A stretch of DNA of 64,000 nt from Rallus limicola. Taxonomy: Eukaryota; Chordata; Aves; Gruiformes; Rallidae. Below the pieces are notes generated by a model. It was not told the origin of the DNA and made no database searches. It saw nothing but the letters and a program-made list of their open reading frames with translations. Position numbers and translations under genes: made by a program. Shown one piece after another: positions 1-15,444 of the stretch (positions within the stretch are counted from its first letter, which is position 1; each line of letters begins with the position of its first letter). The stretch covers positions 2,852,001-2,916,000 of the forward strand of contig JAKCOZ010000022.1 in NCBI GenBank assembly GCA_022605955.1, given 5' to 3'.

Positions 1-3000
1 TAGGACCTATTTACAGCTTTTTCCTATCCAGCTAATTGTCTCAAAATTTGGAATTAAAATTAATTCCAAAAGTCTCTTGAGATAACAGATAGAGCTTCTC
101 TCTGACCATTTTGTCATTGACTAGCATCCAGTTTACACTGCAGAAATCCTTCAAACAACTGTAGAGGATTAAGGAACAAATAGTCAGAATAGCCATGGGT
201 TCAAGTACCTATTGTAGCAGCCTCAAGGCTAGCAGTCTTCATATCTTTTTTAGCTATCTACATTAAGAAATTAGGCAGGACCAGGTGGCAATTTTGATGG
301 ATGTTTAAGTAACACTTTGCTATATTTATGAAGTTGCTTGTGTGTTTCTTCTACAAGCAACCATTATTTAAAATTCAAGTGCATAGCTCATATTTGTTAA
401 AATAGGCATCAGATGAGAGCTCTTGTTGTAGAGTCACAAAAATTTAGATTGTGAGAACGTGTCAAAGAACCTCTAGCAACTCTGGCCTGTTTCTCCAGAG
501 AAGGCTGCTTCACACTTCTTTATAGAGTAAAGAAAACACTATAAGTAAGCTCAAATTCATCTGCTCACGAAGGTGTAAAGTACATCACAGAAGTGTGAGA
601 AGAACCAGTAAGAGAACTGTTGGGATTTTCTCACTGGGTGCATTTATTTGAACGTCAGCAACTTCAATCTAGATCACTCATTATAAAACAGGACCCTACA
701 TGCTCAGTGGTATTACTGGAAAGGGACCTTTTCAACCAGGTCATGCTGCTTCTACGTAAGCTCTCAACATAACTTGCAAAGCCAACCATCTTTCTAAAAC
801 TCAGGAGTAACTTGAACAAACTAAGAAGTTTTATCATTAAACACCCTTTGAAAATATTACTCAAGGTCATGGCTATGATATGAAAAGTTACTTTACAATA
901 TACATTTTGTTTGCATAAGCATATTTGGCAGGCAGTCTCACAGTAGAGTGAACTTCCTTCATCATCTCAGGTTTAATTGCTTCCCAACACATACACTCTT
1001 TCCCTATTAATGCTTTTTGACAAATTCACTGCACATTAATTTTCATTACTTGTTCTCTCATGCAAAATGGGCCATTATTTCTCAATCTCAGTAAATTTTC
1101 AAAATGAACTAGTTTCTAATTCAGATGGGCCCAGTGTTTGCAGTGTGGCATTTGGGATATTACCTCATTATAGCTGATACAGTTACAAGTTTGTCAAGCA
1201 CAGCTGAAACCAGAGTAGTAGGCAGAACAGTGTTTTTGCCATGACATTACCTGAGAAAATACTACCTGCTCTTGTTAAAAGTAACAGAGAAGAGAAGGAT
1301 GTTTTCATAGACAAGACTTTTTTTTTTAGCCTTCCAAATGGATCAGAAGAGGCTTTGAGGACAGTTACTGCATAGCTCTTCAGTGATAGGGACAACGTAT
1401 CTGATTGTAGAAATAGTCCAGTAAAATGGTTTACCAGAAAACATGATTTCTTGATGCCTTTCTGTAGCTGTATCTTCAACTCAGATAGAATTGCTGGAAT
1501 TAGACATGCTTCCTCCATCCTACCAGGATTCAGTTCCTTCTTGTATCCTGGAGAAGGCCTTCCATCTACCACTCAAGGCTTTTTCTCTCCTGGAAGGCTC
1601 CAACTTTCTAATCTATGCTTATTTACTTATACAAATCAGTACAGCACTGGAGAGATCTCTACAAATCCATCTACCTCTGCCCTCAGCCTGGAGTCACTGC
1701 CCATTTCTGAAACACAAGAATTAGTTCCCAATTCACTCTTCTGCGTGCCAGGTTAAGTGTCACCAGCCTCTGGTTATTGGTCAAAAGTCACTGACACTGA
1801 ACAGAAGACTACTGCAAGAACCTTTTAAGAATCTGTAAGAAAGCTTTGTAAGAGGAGAATAACTGAAGGGAGGTGACTTCTCATGCACAACACATTTGGA
1901 TTTAGTAAAATTTGAAAGTTTCATGAGAAACTGCCTAGTCAGTCTTTTAAAGCAATGGGCCCTCTTCACCTATGATCTAAACTGCAAATGAAAAGCACAA
2001 CTGTAGTAATGGGGCAAGTATCTATCTATATGTTTGTGTGGCCATGTAGAAGGTTTAAGAACTAAGGTCCTAGACAACAAAGATAAGTTTGAACTGGTTC
2101 CAATCTCTCAGCAAAAACAAATTACTAAGATGTTCTTAAAAGTGTAACTCAATTTCAGCTGAAAAAAAAAACAAACCTCTCTCCAGTGATCCATTTCATA
2201 AACAGCTCATTTGAATTGATTCAGACTTGTTCTGTTTGCCTTCTGGTCCAGAAATGACAGCAATGAAGCATTCAATGAGGTACTTAGGAAACACCAATAA
2301 TTTACACTCAAAACAGGGTGTATATTTTTTTATGGATGACTACAAAGCTGCAATTTTTCCTCTTCTGTAAACTTTGGGTAGTTGTACATAGTATTAAAGT
2401 ATAAAAAACCTGAAAGTTTTGCTTTTTAAGGTTTTTTTTCATCCTCTTTAACAGTCTAAGTTAAAATCAAACTTTTCTATGAAAAATTAAAACAAATCTA
2501 TAAAGGGAAATGCTCAAAGTTGATCCTCGATCACAAGAGTTATTCTTTAATACTAATTCTTGGACAGTCTATTTCATCCCATTAATGCAGAAGGCGACCC
2601 TTGAAATACCTACAGAGCCTACAGGTAATTGTTTATGTTCTCTCAACTGCAAATTAAGTTTATTTATACATATGAAAACTCACTCTAAGGTAACAGATGG
2701 GAGCTTCTGTGGGAAATATGCACATAAATTTTAGGTTTCATGTGAGCTGTAGATGAAAACAAGCATACTGCCTCAGATTGAAATCTCCCAGCTGTATTGA
2801 TTTTTCAGAATGGAACATGACTGGAAGTTATTCACAGACGCTCTCCACCCGCAGCAGCAAGCTGCTCTCCCTCCTCTCACAGGAAAAGGGGCACTGAGGA
2901 GAAGAGCTACTGATGGAGCCAGGGAAAAAAAAAGACTGCAATGGATCTGAATGAAGAAAGGAGGAGGAGGGCAGAAGGAAAGTGTTTGTTCAGTAGTCCA

Positions 3001-6000
3001 GGAACATATCTTTTTTAAACAATTTAATTCCTTCTTCTCCTTACCCATCTTATTCCCTTCATCATACATGTACAAGTAACTCCACTATGTGGTCTGTCTC
3101 AAACAGTTCTCTTAACACACAGAGCAAGCCTAACCATTTCCTTTGTCTCTCACCCACCTCAAAAAAAAAGTCTTAGTCCCAACTGTCAGCAGACCCTTTA
3201 TCCACTTCATTGTCTATTACCCTGCAATCTTCCCAAAAGCCTTGCAAAGAGGCTTTCTCTTCCCTGTCCCAGTCCCAGCATCCTGGTTCACTGAGTCTAC
3301 GTTCACTCTGGCTCACAGTGCATTCCCTACCAGAGCTCACTGCTACCCACCACAGAGGAAAAATGAGGATATGGGGCTGTCCCCAAGCAGGTTTCTATCT
3401 GGACAAAAACACCATGCAGAATAAACTCAATTCAAAATCCCAGCAGCTCTCTTTAGGGTGTCTTGGCTCCAGCCATCACAAAATAAAATGTCATGCACCT
3501 TGCACGGTTGCCAGAGAGCTTTTACGAACGGACTGTGCAACCAAGCAGGTGTGGTAGGAAACATTGAGAAAATACTGGGGAATCACGTACAACCCAGGTT
3601 TGGTAGGTTTATGGAAAGAGAATCCAGCTTCGACTTGTGGTACTGGTGATTTACAATAGGATGGACACAGTTGACCTTTTCATTTTTTTAGATCCATGAA
3701 TTCAACTGGCAAGTATCCCAGCAACTGAACAAGTTGGAATGCGTATTCAGTTAATTAACCCTTTCTCAACAAAACCCCTGTACCTTCAGGCATCATTCAG
3801 CAACATCATTATTCAGTAACCATCAATGGGACATCCACATGTACCCTGCAACAAACAGTATGCTGTGATAGTCTGCAGGAATTGCATTAATGATCTTAGG
3901 ACAAAAGGATATTCATCAGCAACAAATTCTGAGCAGAAACATTTTGATACAGTCACGACACTCTGCCAAGGAAGATTTACTTCTTTAGCAAGGCCACAGA
4001 TTGCAACTGCTGAAATTCTCTCTGCTGGGCATTCAAAGTCTACAACACCTCCACAAATGCTAAGTTTACCCAACTAGAAAAAAACTAAAAATAAACCCAA
4101 ACATTAATGAAGTGGCAGACTGACATTCATAGATGCTGAAATCCAATGCACATCAATGCTGACCTAGAACAACCGATGTACAAGGGAGTGCATTGTCATT
4201 TCACAACCCTATATAACACAGGGGCATTTTGCTGGCCATAAATTGCAAAGAAAACCAGCACTTATAATTGCTGTTACAAGACCTTTTTCTTTTACTGCAT
4301 TCCTCATAACAGACAGAAATGAAAAATCTCTCCAATTCCTCCCAAGGTTATTCTGCACACTCCCACACAAGAGAATTCCTAATCCAGTAGGTACAGATCT
4401 GATTAAGTTATGAATCATACAATTGTAGAAACAACCAGGAGACTGTCAAGAGTTGATACGTGCTGTTGGTGTAGATACTGATCAATGACAGCTTCCCCTT
4501 TAACTCCACTATTTGGGACAGACTTTCCACCCCAACACACATTCCTAGGCTATTATCTTTACGACTCCAATGGTGGAACCAGTCTGCTCAACACTGAAGC
4601 CTGGTGTCTGTGCCCAGTACCACACCTGGATACAACCCTTCTGGTGTTATTTATTTACATGGAAATGAGACCCACATATCAGACCAGCTGCACAGAAACA
4701 GTACACAGGGGATTCTAACTGTACAGACCAGCTACAGTTGCAGTAGGAACAACTTCATATAGACAGACTAATTCAGATGTTTTTACTGGATAGAACTTTA
4801 ATATTTCCATGAGACAAGCAGTCTGAGAGTCCCTGGAGTTTGCAGCTGAAAATCTCATACAGACAACAAATGAAGCTACAGCAGAGAAATGATGGCTGCT
4901 AACTCATCATCTTTGGAAACAGGAACTACAGAAGTAGCACTCCTGTGACATCATGTTCAGACACCTGCAAGCACTCAAGCAATTTGTGAAAGAACTAACT
5001 GTAGGATGTGTAAGATAGGCCCTCACTGTAATAAACAAGAGGATTTCTTTTGTTCACGTTCAGTGTACAAAAGGATGAAAAACAGACAGAGCAAAGGGAA
5101 CTCTTCTGCATGAAACATTCTGAACCCAAGTCCCAGACTTCAATTTTTTGTGAGGAGTTTTATGGCTAGCATCATATAGACAAAAATATCTTTAAATATG
5201 TCAAGCAGATATAAAATGATATAGTAATATCTTCCTGAATATTCAGAAGATCAGTTAATCAAAACTGCTCATCTCAGAGCGATCATTAGGAAGTGCAGTT
5301 CTCATTTCTAAATAGTAACTTCCAATCACTACTGATCATTCTAGCAAGTATACAGAACTGTTATGCTTATCCCACAGCTTAAGTCATCTCCCAGATGACT
5401 GTTGCAGCCTCCAGTTTCACTCATTATTTCCTCAGTGGTACAGTTATGCATGAAAATAAATAATTATGGCACAAAGAAAACCAAAGTTATGAAAAACATC
5501 AAATATATGGGATTTATTTATAGCAAAATAGTTTATGTGAGGTTAGACATGAAGTTATAACAGTAAATATGAAGTCATATCTATTTCCAAGCTGAAAACC
5601 CCTACTTAAAATAAGTCTAAAATTCATCCATAATATTAAGTTATTCCTAATGTTAGTTTCCCACAGCCTCAATTTCTATTTCAGTTAAGTATACTTTAAA
5701 TGTGAGAAAAGAAAGATGCTTATCAAATCAAAAGTACTTCTGAACTAAAACATTATTTTCTTTCTTGCAGAAACCAACTATCTTGTTGAATGCAAACCCC
5801 AGCCCACCTTGATATATTGCCCAAAACTCTGAACATGTCTGTAAACACCACCACTTCCAAACTTTACAAAAAGCCTCACTCTTGTTCAGTCACTCTTGAC
5901 TGCACATGACATCATGCTTAAAAAAGTTGGGAAATAAATAATAGTTGAGAAAACACGCTTGTTACCACACAATGTAGGTAGGACAATGTATATGGAGGGC

Positions 6001-9000
6001 TTTGAGGGAGGGAAGAAAATGAAAAAAGAAAAAGCTCTATTTCTCTATTTTTACCCAAGGTCTTAATTCACATGAAAATTAAAATTGAGGCACTACACCA
6101 GCCACAGAACCAATCTGGCTAATCTTCACAATACCTACATAGGGGAAAAAGGCAAGAATCACTTGCATATCTTAACAGAAAAAGAGAGATCTCAAATTTG
6201 TCCTATATACCACAGACAAGTTGCTCCAAAATCAGCTTCTGGAATTAAAAAAAAAAGTTTAAATTTAAAAAAAAACAAACCACCAGAGAATGCTACAATC
6301 AAAAGTTTTACTTTCCTGGTGATTTCCTGTCTTACCTGTATTTCCCATTATGTCAAACATTTGAATACAGCACACTTAGAGTGATGTCATTCTGTAGTAT
6401 CTAGCAGGGATCTAGAGGATGCAAGAGCTTCATTACAAAATCTGTCTTCAAGCCATCAGCTAAATATTCTACAAGCTATGGGTAACTGCCTGGAATGAAA
6501 CAGCATGCTGCATGCTGGATTCAGTACCCTGAAGCTTTAATCAATTATTTACATAGTCATGAAGACCAGCTTGCATCTTGGAGATGTTGCTGCAGACGAT
6601 CTACAACTGAGGGAGCTGTTGCTGCAAACTCCTGGGAGGAGTTAGGTAGCAAGAGGGCAAAACCCCAATGTTGTGAGAGTCAATTGCAGGAGACTACAAG
6701 GAAATAATGAAGTGGAACACCTTGCCCAAATAACCTCCTCAGGTGCAGCTTAGCATAACTAGGAGGTTGAGCACAACCATGACTTACAGCAAACAAAAAT
6801 ACCAGAGCCAGAGATAAAAGTGGGATCTAATCAAAAGAAAATAATATCTGAATTTTCACCACTTTGGAGCACCTTGACAGAGGAATCTAGTGAGGTGCAG
6901 AGCCCAGACACTCTCCATGTTGCAGAGGAAATGGAAACTTCTAATGCTGCAACAAGAAATGCAAAAGAAGTATTTTAAGGAAAGTTGCTCTAATACAAAA
7001 AGGAGAAGTCATCCCAGGTTTTCACATCCATCTAATCCAAGAAGCCATCTCCCACACACAAAAGAGGAGGAGGATGGTCTCACATACTATATTTTACAAG
7101 TTAAATTAGGAATATAATAATCCTCACTTCTTTTTTTTTTTACAAATTTTAAATAATTAAGCAATGGAAGTTGCCAGATGTCAAGGTACCATCCCAAGTA
7201 TAGAGCAGCAGCTTGTGCACAGCTGTGCCCTCAAGGCAAGTTCTGTGTATCCAGCCCTGACTGGGTGGCTGGTAAAAGGTGGCCCTCACTCTAAAGAGCT
7301 GTCACCACTAATGGTGCACTTTTGACACGTCACCACCAATTTTAATTGCCAGAAATAAAAGTTAAAGAAAGCAAATTTTACTGTTTACAGAAACATTCCT
7401 TATAAAACCTTCTAAACAAAATAGCCACTGGCCAGTTGGTTTTTTCCCAGTCAGGGCTGTTGAAGGAAGCATTCAAGTACCTGTTTATGTGCCATTTTAA
7501 CTCTTGCTGCATTCCCTACAATGAGCTATGGATGTGCAGATGGCAAATGTCAAGTTAGTCCACTTTTTTTCCCCTCTCATACAAGGCTTATGAATCATCA
7601 TGTGATAATGCACATGCAAAGCCAAACAGCTTATTGTTTCAAATCTCTCCCTAAAACTTATTTTTAATAAATCATTCTGGAAGTCTTTCCAAAGACACAA
7701 CTCAGCTGCCTTCTGTAGATAGATACCTTGCTACAAACTGTGAACAATGAAATATCTGAGGTTCAGCCCCACTGCAGAGACTGTACTTGATGTCTGATTT
7801 TCAATCATGTTCAGTCTAGCTTGCCAATACATAAGGTATAAATACAAGTGTTGAGATGAGAGTTGTGTATCACCCGTGGGCACTGGCAAGGGCTTGAAAC
7901 TTGCTGTCCTGGATCCACCAAGACTGGATAGTAGGTTCTCACCCTCTATTTATACTGTGACTGACAATCATGCCAAGAGGGAATCCTTTTCACTAACTCT
8001 AATTGTTTTACTGAAATGCTGCCAGACATTGCCACTACACCCCTGATGTGCCAGGGGAAATTAAAGCTTTTATTTGCACTTTTCTGAAAATAGCTCAGTA
8101 GTACATGCCAAGATGGGGATCCTGATATTATTCACAAAGTGAAGGAGGCATCCTATCCCTTATCTTTAAACAGAGCATTGTTCCTATTTCTTTTAAGAAA
8201 AAAAAAGATTCCATATTCCCAGATAGGGGCACTTCATTCTAACTAAAACTTCAGTGCTATTCCAGAAAGAACAATCCTTTGTAAAGCCCTAAATTACCTG
8301 CCACAAGCACACAAACAGGAGGGATCAGTTGAGAACCCTGTTCAGAAACTTCTCTGGAAGTAGTTGTTGATTGCTCTTTTATGTAGATACAGTGCATTTA
8401 CACATAGCATGAGCTATGCAAAACACATTTATCTTCATAATTTTAGCACCCATCCACGTGATAATCAGAAAATGCATTTATGCATATGACAGTGTTTTTT
8501 CTCCCTCTACAACAGTAACTCACATGCCCATTTTTTCCTCCATAACCAAATATCTTCCCAAAGCCTCACAACTGTTATCACATAACTTTGATTTGATAGG
8601 GTGAACTATATACATTATCATTAATAATGACTGGTGAGTTTAAGGGAAAAGTATAAGACAGACAATAAAAAGACGCAATAAGACACCTACTTTGGCATAA
8701 AAAACATTTCATTCAATAGTACACTAATTGGAAGACTTATTTTGCACACTGACACATTGCAAAAATTCTCAGTTTTGTCTATTTTCTACATACACACTCT
8801 GGTATTACTCACAGATGGGACACACTGTCTCTCCTTGAGACATGGCCACCACACAAGCAGCTCTGTGTGCTTTTTCATTTTGTACACATTCACTGTTGCA
8901 TCAAGCCAAGTGCAGACTGTACAGCCTCTCTCAAGGCTGTTTGCTTTGTTTTAGATTTCAAAGCAAAGTGATTTTTCCTCACACTGCGTTTTGTCCAGTG

Positions 9001-12000
9001 GTTCTCCTGTGCTTACCCTTCTCAAAAAGTAAAGGATAGAAAGAGATACAGTGATGTAAGACAAAAACTCATCGTTGTGGCACTGTGTTGGAGTCCATAT
9101 GATACTAACATGTAAAGTTCTCTGATCAGTGTTAGCTATTGTATCACACGTTATGAACGTGCCCTAAACAATTCAGTACATAATTGGAATTATGGAATAA
9201 TAAAAATAATTGAAGTGGAGGGATGGGATTTATTTCTAGTCTTTCATTGGCCAGTAGCACAGACATAGATACTCTTACAAACATAAAAGGAATAAATACT
9301 TTAGAAGACAAAGCACCATTCAAGATTCCAGGTACTATTCTGCCTTTATGTCAGGACATGTATCCACAGCTTAACTTGCAGCCTCCGACCCAGAGTATTT
9401 TCACAGAAAAGCATGGTAACACTTGCTTAATAGCTTACAGGGTCAATCCAGGTATAATATCCCAATATGTTTCACCCTATATCTCTGCCCCAGTAAGGTG
9501 TGCCTCAGGAAAACACAGATTTACTGTGTTCTTAATGCACACTCAACTGCACAAATGGTGTTAGTGTTACACTAAGGAGAAATGCACAGGAGTTTAGTTC
9601 ATTGGTTTGTTTGCCTTTATTAGCAATTAAAAGCTGGTAAAGCAAAGCAATGTGCACAATGAAAGGGCCAAGCAAGCATTGCAGAAGGGGAGCATTTCAT
9701 TACCTATACATTATTTCATAGGTACTTGTTGCCATACTGATTATGCAGACTTGAAAATCAGCTAGTGGATTAAGTGTCTACTGGGAATACTTGGCAATGC
9801 AAAATTAATATTCAGACCCAGTATCCTATTAGGGCACTTGTTCTCACTTGGGATTTCCAGCTTATTTACCTGATGCTCTTTTTGCAGCAGCAGGCAGTTC
9901 TTAGTTCATCATTCAAAACTTCACCAAATCAGTTCCCAAAGAGAAACAGATCAGCAGGATTTTAATTAAGATGGCAGGTATTCTAAATGACAGAGGAAAA
10001 TTTTTCTATATTTGGTGAGGTCAAGATGAGACTGTTCACTAGACTAACTTGGAGAAAATGGGAAAAGTTAGAACATTGGGTACCAGAGTGGGAAAGTATG
10101 TTGGGTTATTGATGTGTCCCCTCCCCCACCCCCCCATATACTGATGATGGTACTGAAGATGATACAGTTGGCAGAAACTACTTTTCTGACAGCATGAATA
10201 ATAGGATCCTCTGCTTCATTGTCTTAATGCTTTGGCTAGTCACGTCTTCCAAAGCTGCCTCTCCTAATGTCTACTATTTCAACCTTCAAATATTGCAAAT
10301 ACACACAAAATTTGTCTATGAGCAGATAGCACACAGAATAAGCAGCACAGTTCAACAGTCCAAGTCCGAATTTTTACAATGAAATAAAAATTGTTGCTAT
10401 TCCCAAGCCACAGATGAAATCTGGGAAAGCTGATTTACTTTCCTTCAAACTGTAAACCTGAACTTAAGAGCTCTTTGTATGTCTACAAGCATAGGAACCC
10501 ACATACCCTTCTCTAGGAGTCACTCCTTCCTCTTCACAGAAATGCTTCATTAGCAGCACCCGATTTTCAGCCAATCTATCACTTACCAGGGCAAGTCAGT
10601 CACCTCTTAGAGAAAAGCAACAACAAATAAACACATCAATAGAAGCAGACATCACAGAAGGCAACTCATGTATTAATTGCTCATACCACAGCGATGATTA
10701 TTTACTCACTAGTATCTACCTCTGAGGATTACACATTTTCCTGCATGCCTGCTCGAGCCCTTTGGTACTGAAATGCTTACTCTGGGAACTATGAAGTTTG
10801 AACACCAGGGTCTGATCTTGCTTGAATGTTTTACTTAAACTAAAATTAGAAACTATAAAAAACTAAGGTTTCCTGTTTGTTTCCAAAGTACCAATGAACT
10901 AAAAAGTAGATAGTTCATTTGCTGACTTGCTACATGTTTTTTATGATTTTGTCTCTTTGCAGCAGGCTGATCTCCACTTTGGTTAAAGCAAACAGTGGAT
11001 TCTGCAAGTTTTCAGTCCAAAATTGCACACAAAGCATAACTGCCATTCCAAGACATTTCCAAGGAAACTGAGGCAGGAGGCCAACTCTCACTTTTAGCAG
11101 AGACAGACCACAGGCAACTCAGCTGAGGCCCTGAGGGCTTCTGCGTGCCGGTCAGACTAGATCAGATGAAGTAAAGGAGTAAAGCAATGTAAAAGACAAC
11201 TTAGATTCAAAATACTTTTTCAAAGCTCTCAGTGTATCCACAGTGGAAATAGGTATAGAACATAAAGACAATGGCAGCGTGGGGGAGGAAGATGGGAATT
11301 AAGGCACAACTGATAGGAAGAATATGAAGCTGAAAGCAGATGGTAGTCATCTCAAAATCAAATACATTAACCTCAACTGATAAAGGAAACAAGGGGAGGA
11401 AAAATAAGATCAAGAATGGTGGAGCCATTCCCAATAGTACGTTTATAAGAATTAGGGGAACTATCTATTTACCTAAGTGATTATTACCATGCCATTAGAA
11501 CTCTATTTGTGAGATAAAACACAAGTGGGTACAAGTTCATGAAGCACATGCGTTCATGGGGTGGTAGAACTGTTGTAACAAAAAAAAACCCAAGCAGGAA
11601 GATACCAACCGCCGTCAAGGCACAAAGCCCTTGGTTCTCAGAGGAACCAGCTTTATTGGTGCACATGGAAGCAGATTCAAGACCTTAGTCTGGGCTTAGT
11701 TAAGCTTGGTTTCATGACTCTGCACATGCTCTTTTCTGTTAAGTAATCTGGTGAAAACAGAAATGCTAAGTGATATCGTTGACTAACTCAGATAATTAAG
11801 CCATGTACTTCAAAAGGAAATCCATGAACTTGTGTCTGGACAAGGAATTCACAAAAGTATACTAACTTTTTCTAGCACTTCATACTGCCTTAGTCAATGA
11901 ATACAAACAAACAGAACATGTATCTCTTTTCTTTTTCAAACTGAGATGCATCCATCTTTTTACCTCACTCCCACTGCAAGAGAGCCAAGGTAATCACACA

Positions 12001-15000
12001 GACAACAAAACAACACTAAAACCAAGGACTTTTCTTCTTCTTTCCAAAAAGCTCACCTAGGAGTGCCTGAAACGTTCTAAAGGGCTGTTCTTTTACACCT
12101 GCACTGTTTTTTTCTTTCCATGTGGCCACATATTTTCATTAATCAGCACTTTACCAGAAAATAATTGGCTTCTGCATGTCCTTAGAAATGAAACAGCTGT
12201 AAGAGGTAAACAGATTATAATTCCAGTATTAATGAAGTCTGGAAGAAGTCTGAATTGCTGCAGGGAAGAAACAGACGTGGTGACTTTGAATCAGAATTTT
12301 ATCCGATTTGCTGTTCAGCCTTTTTGGTGCAAACATATTTATGAACAGTATTTCCCATGTGTTGCAGACCATATGTAGCATTCACTAGCACATCCCTGGA
12401 ACCTTCCTCTCCAGCCACAGTAAATTATCAGTAAAGACTATGGCATTTCATTAAGGTATTTTAGGAAGAATATTCCATTCCTGTAAGGAGCTCAGTTCTT
12501 TAAACACAGCCATACAGAGTGACAAACAAATAATGCAGCAGAACTAACATCTTTTACAGTCTTCCTTTGCTAATGTTCTGCTGTATATGTATATCATGTC
12601 CTGCACTTGGAGCAGAGCCTCTCTCGGGTACTGAGAATACGTACTTACCCAGCTTGAATCTGCACAAAAATTATGAATTCTAAAATGCATTACCTTCTGT
12701 AGCCTTTTTTTAAGAGCTATTCAATAATAAAATCAAATTCTCAGTGATAGTAACACTTCCAATTGCTCAACAAGGCGAGATGCAGTATGTTGTCTCTGAG
12801 GAACCCTTCACAGCTGAAGACCGTGCAAGCTCTGTGTGCAGACACCTGAAGACACCAGTTCCTTAGGACAGCTGTGCAGAAACCCACAGTAGCCCAGAGG
12901 AAACAGCCAGGAGATATTTTCAAAGTTGAAAAGGATATTTATCAGTATCTCTAGCTCTCATTCTCTGCCTCACTGTCTTTGAAGCTCTTTCTCACAGCTT
13001 AAGTCAGACACAGGTAAAAGTGGTACCACCTGCACTACTGCTGCTCTTCAGCCACAGGGCAAGTGCTGGCCTGCAGGTCCAGGGCTGCTGTGCTGCCCTT
13101 CATGTGGTGGGGACAGACCTGCTGCACATACATCACCTGCAAGGAGCACACTCTAGAGTAACCTACCTTACCTTTCATGCTCCAGTTTCCACCTGGAGGG
13201 AAATAGCTTGCTCCAGGTACAATCTCAGGAGTGAAGAAACACCAGCAAAGTGTGGTCAGACAAGGGACTTAGACCATGACTCTGAAATGAAATGGCAAAG
13301 TGCCTAAAATGCAAAAAAATGCTTATCTTAAAAAAAATTCCCCTGATATGAAGAAACACAAGTGTTCTACATATCTTCAGAGACATCATTCCATTACCTT
13401 TGGTCCCTCACTAAAAAAAAATTGTTGTACTTAGTGAGTACTTTTTATTTCCTTCACCTGGTTCCTTTCAATCCCTCTATCATTACCTCTCTATAGTCAC
13501 TACATTCCTAACATCTTGAAATGCATCTTGAAACCCTTTATCTAGGGCACAAGAACTAATGGATTTTGGTCTGTGACCCAACCTTTGGAATTAGAATCAG
13601 TATATTCAGTAAGCCAGTTCTTGATGCCAAAGGCAGCTGGTTGGTCTAGAACTCCCGATTATTTTCAGAGACAGGAACAATACCACAGACTTGAACGTGA
13701 AATAACTTCTTTGAGGGTTGAGAGGTTTTTAATCTGTCTTTCTGCTATTTGGAGTTTGTAGAATTAAGATCTTTGGAAGGAATTATCACAGTAGCTGATA
13801 ATAGGCAGAAGCAATTGGATGAGTGAGGACCTTGTTAAATCCAGCAACCTGGAAAACCAGGAAAACCATGAACAGTTTAAGATTGGCTTCTAAAGGTCTG
13901 TGTAACACAAATAGAACAAAATTAAAAGCATCCTGTATAACATATTCATGCAAATGGGGTACTAATGGCTTGGTTTTCCAAGGAGAAAGAAGGCCACTCA
14001 GCTATTGGAAGAAGACACAACGGGGATCTGATTTTTACATAATTATGTATACATTGCCATCAAGCAAAACATCAGATTTTTTCATGTTTGTCCCTCTTCT
14101 GTCTTCAATCCACAGAACGGTAATGAACGTTCAGCACAGCCATTAAAAAACTGGTGTTGTAGGTGTCCAGCTGCAACAGCAACCCAGACTGCCCACATGT
14201 TCGTGTCTTGTAAACCACTGCATAGCATGTCTGACATGCAGACAACATCACATGCAGGTTATGGTGAAACTACACCACAGGGCTCACAAAGCTTTCACCA
14301 TTATGAATACTGTAACCTTCCAACCATGCAGCGCCACAGCTTCTAACAGGTTTTCTTTTTCCCTACTAAAACAGGATGACATGCGACAGAGCTGTTTTTC
14401 CAAGTCAAGAGTATGTCTTCATCACATCTCCCTTGTGAATTCTATTCTGCCTGAGGCACAAGAGAATAAAATATAAAAAGGCAGAAATACCCAAAGAATA
14501 GTCATAAATTCTCCCACTTAAAAAGGTAAAATTAACATTTCTCCAGGAAACAAACTATATCCTTTTCTAGGAGCTGAAGCTTTAGAAATTCTTGGAACAT
14601 AGCTTACTATATCTCTACAAGTATCCCAAAGCCAGTCTGTCTTGCCAAGGCTGATAAGCACAGTCCTTAACTTTCTGATCAGCTGTACATCACGATTCTA
14701 CTCATCCCACTTTATATAAGGGATTTATTTAAGCCTGGCTAGATTTGAAGACAATCCTGTCATAGTATTGTACAGTTATTGCAAACTTTTTATAAATGTA
14801 AAGAAGAACGCAGAATTAGAAATAATTTCATGCTGCAACTCTTCATCCTTCTTCATTCATTAACCACTTTCCATCATAACCCTAGTTGGCTTTTTGCCAT
14901 TTCTGAAGTTCCTCATTTTCCTTCTGAACTTAATTTTTCTTCTAAATATTATTCCCCACCCAAGTGATGCCCACCTTAGTTTCAGTCCTCCTATCAACTC

Positions 15001-15404
15001 ACTTTGTACTATTCAATCAACTTTCCTTCATTATCCAGCTACCATATTCCACTCCCAGGCTCAGCGTTAGTAGATTAAACAGACCCAGCCCACCCCACCT
15101 CCCACAGGTAAGCCTTTCTATTCCCCAGTCTTAGTGAAGTAAACAACTTCTAAACTCCTTACAAGATTAGCCAGGGCTTTTTAGAATGTGAGACTCATTG
15201 CAGACAGTATTTCAGAAGTTCCTCCATTTCCTGCACAGTGGAGTGAAACTGTCCCCATTTATAGTAGCAACACTAACAAAAAAAAATACAGGAGCACCCT
15301 TGGCCACCTTCTGACCCCAAATAGTTTGTTGCATGCAACCAGGTCTTAGACTGATCCTATTAAACTTACTGCCATTTTTTGTTTACCCCTTTAACTAAAG
15401 TATC

Positions 15405-15444
15405 TATTTTTACAGCATCTCAAAACTGAGATGCTGTAAAAATA
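15405..15444. repeat. Perfect 18-bp inverted repeat with 4-base loop
   Basis: The arm TATTTTTACAGCATCTCA (15405-15422) is followed by the loop AAAC (15423-15426) and the exact reverse complement (15427-15444). Pairing stops at the next base on each side. It lies in the GRIN2A intron and would form a stable RNA hairpin in either transcript. The stem is too short, and the loop too tight, for a normal microRNA precursor. It could be a remnant of a small inverted-repeat transposon or a template-switch mutation. Confidence 0.9.

Noticed and set aside
13020..13307. 95-codon plus-strand reading frame in a locally GC-richer patch
   Set aside because: No recognised family and no splice context. It lies in the GRIN2A intron on the opposite strand and is within chance expectation for this length.
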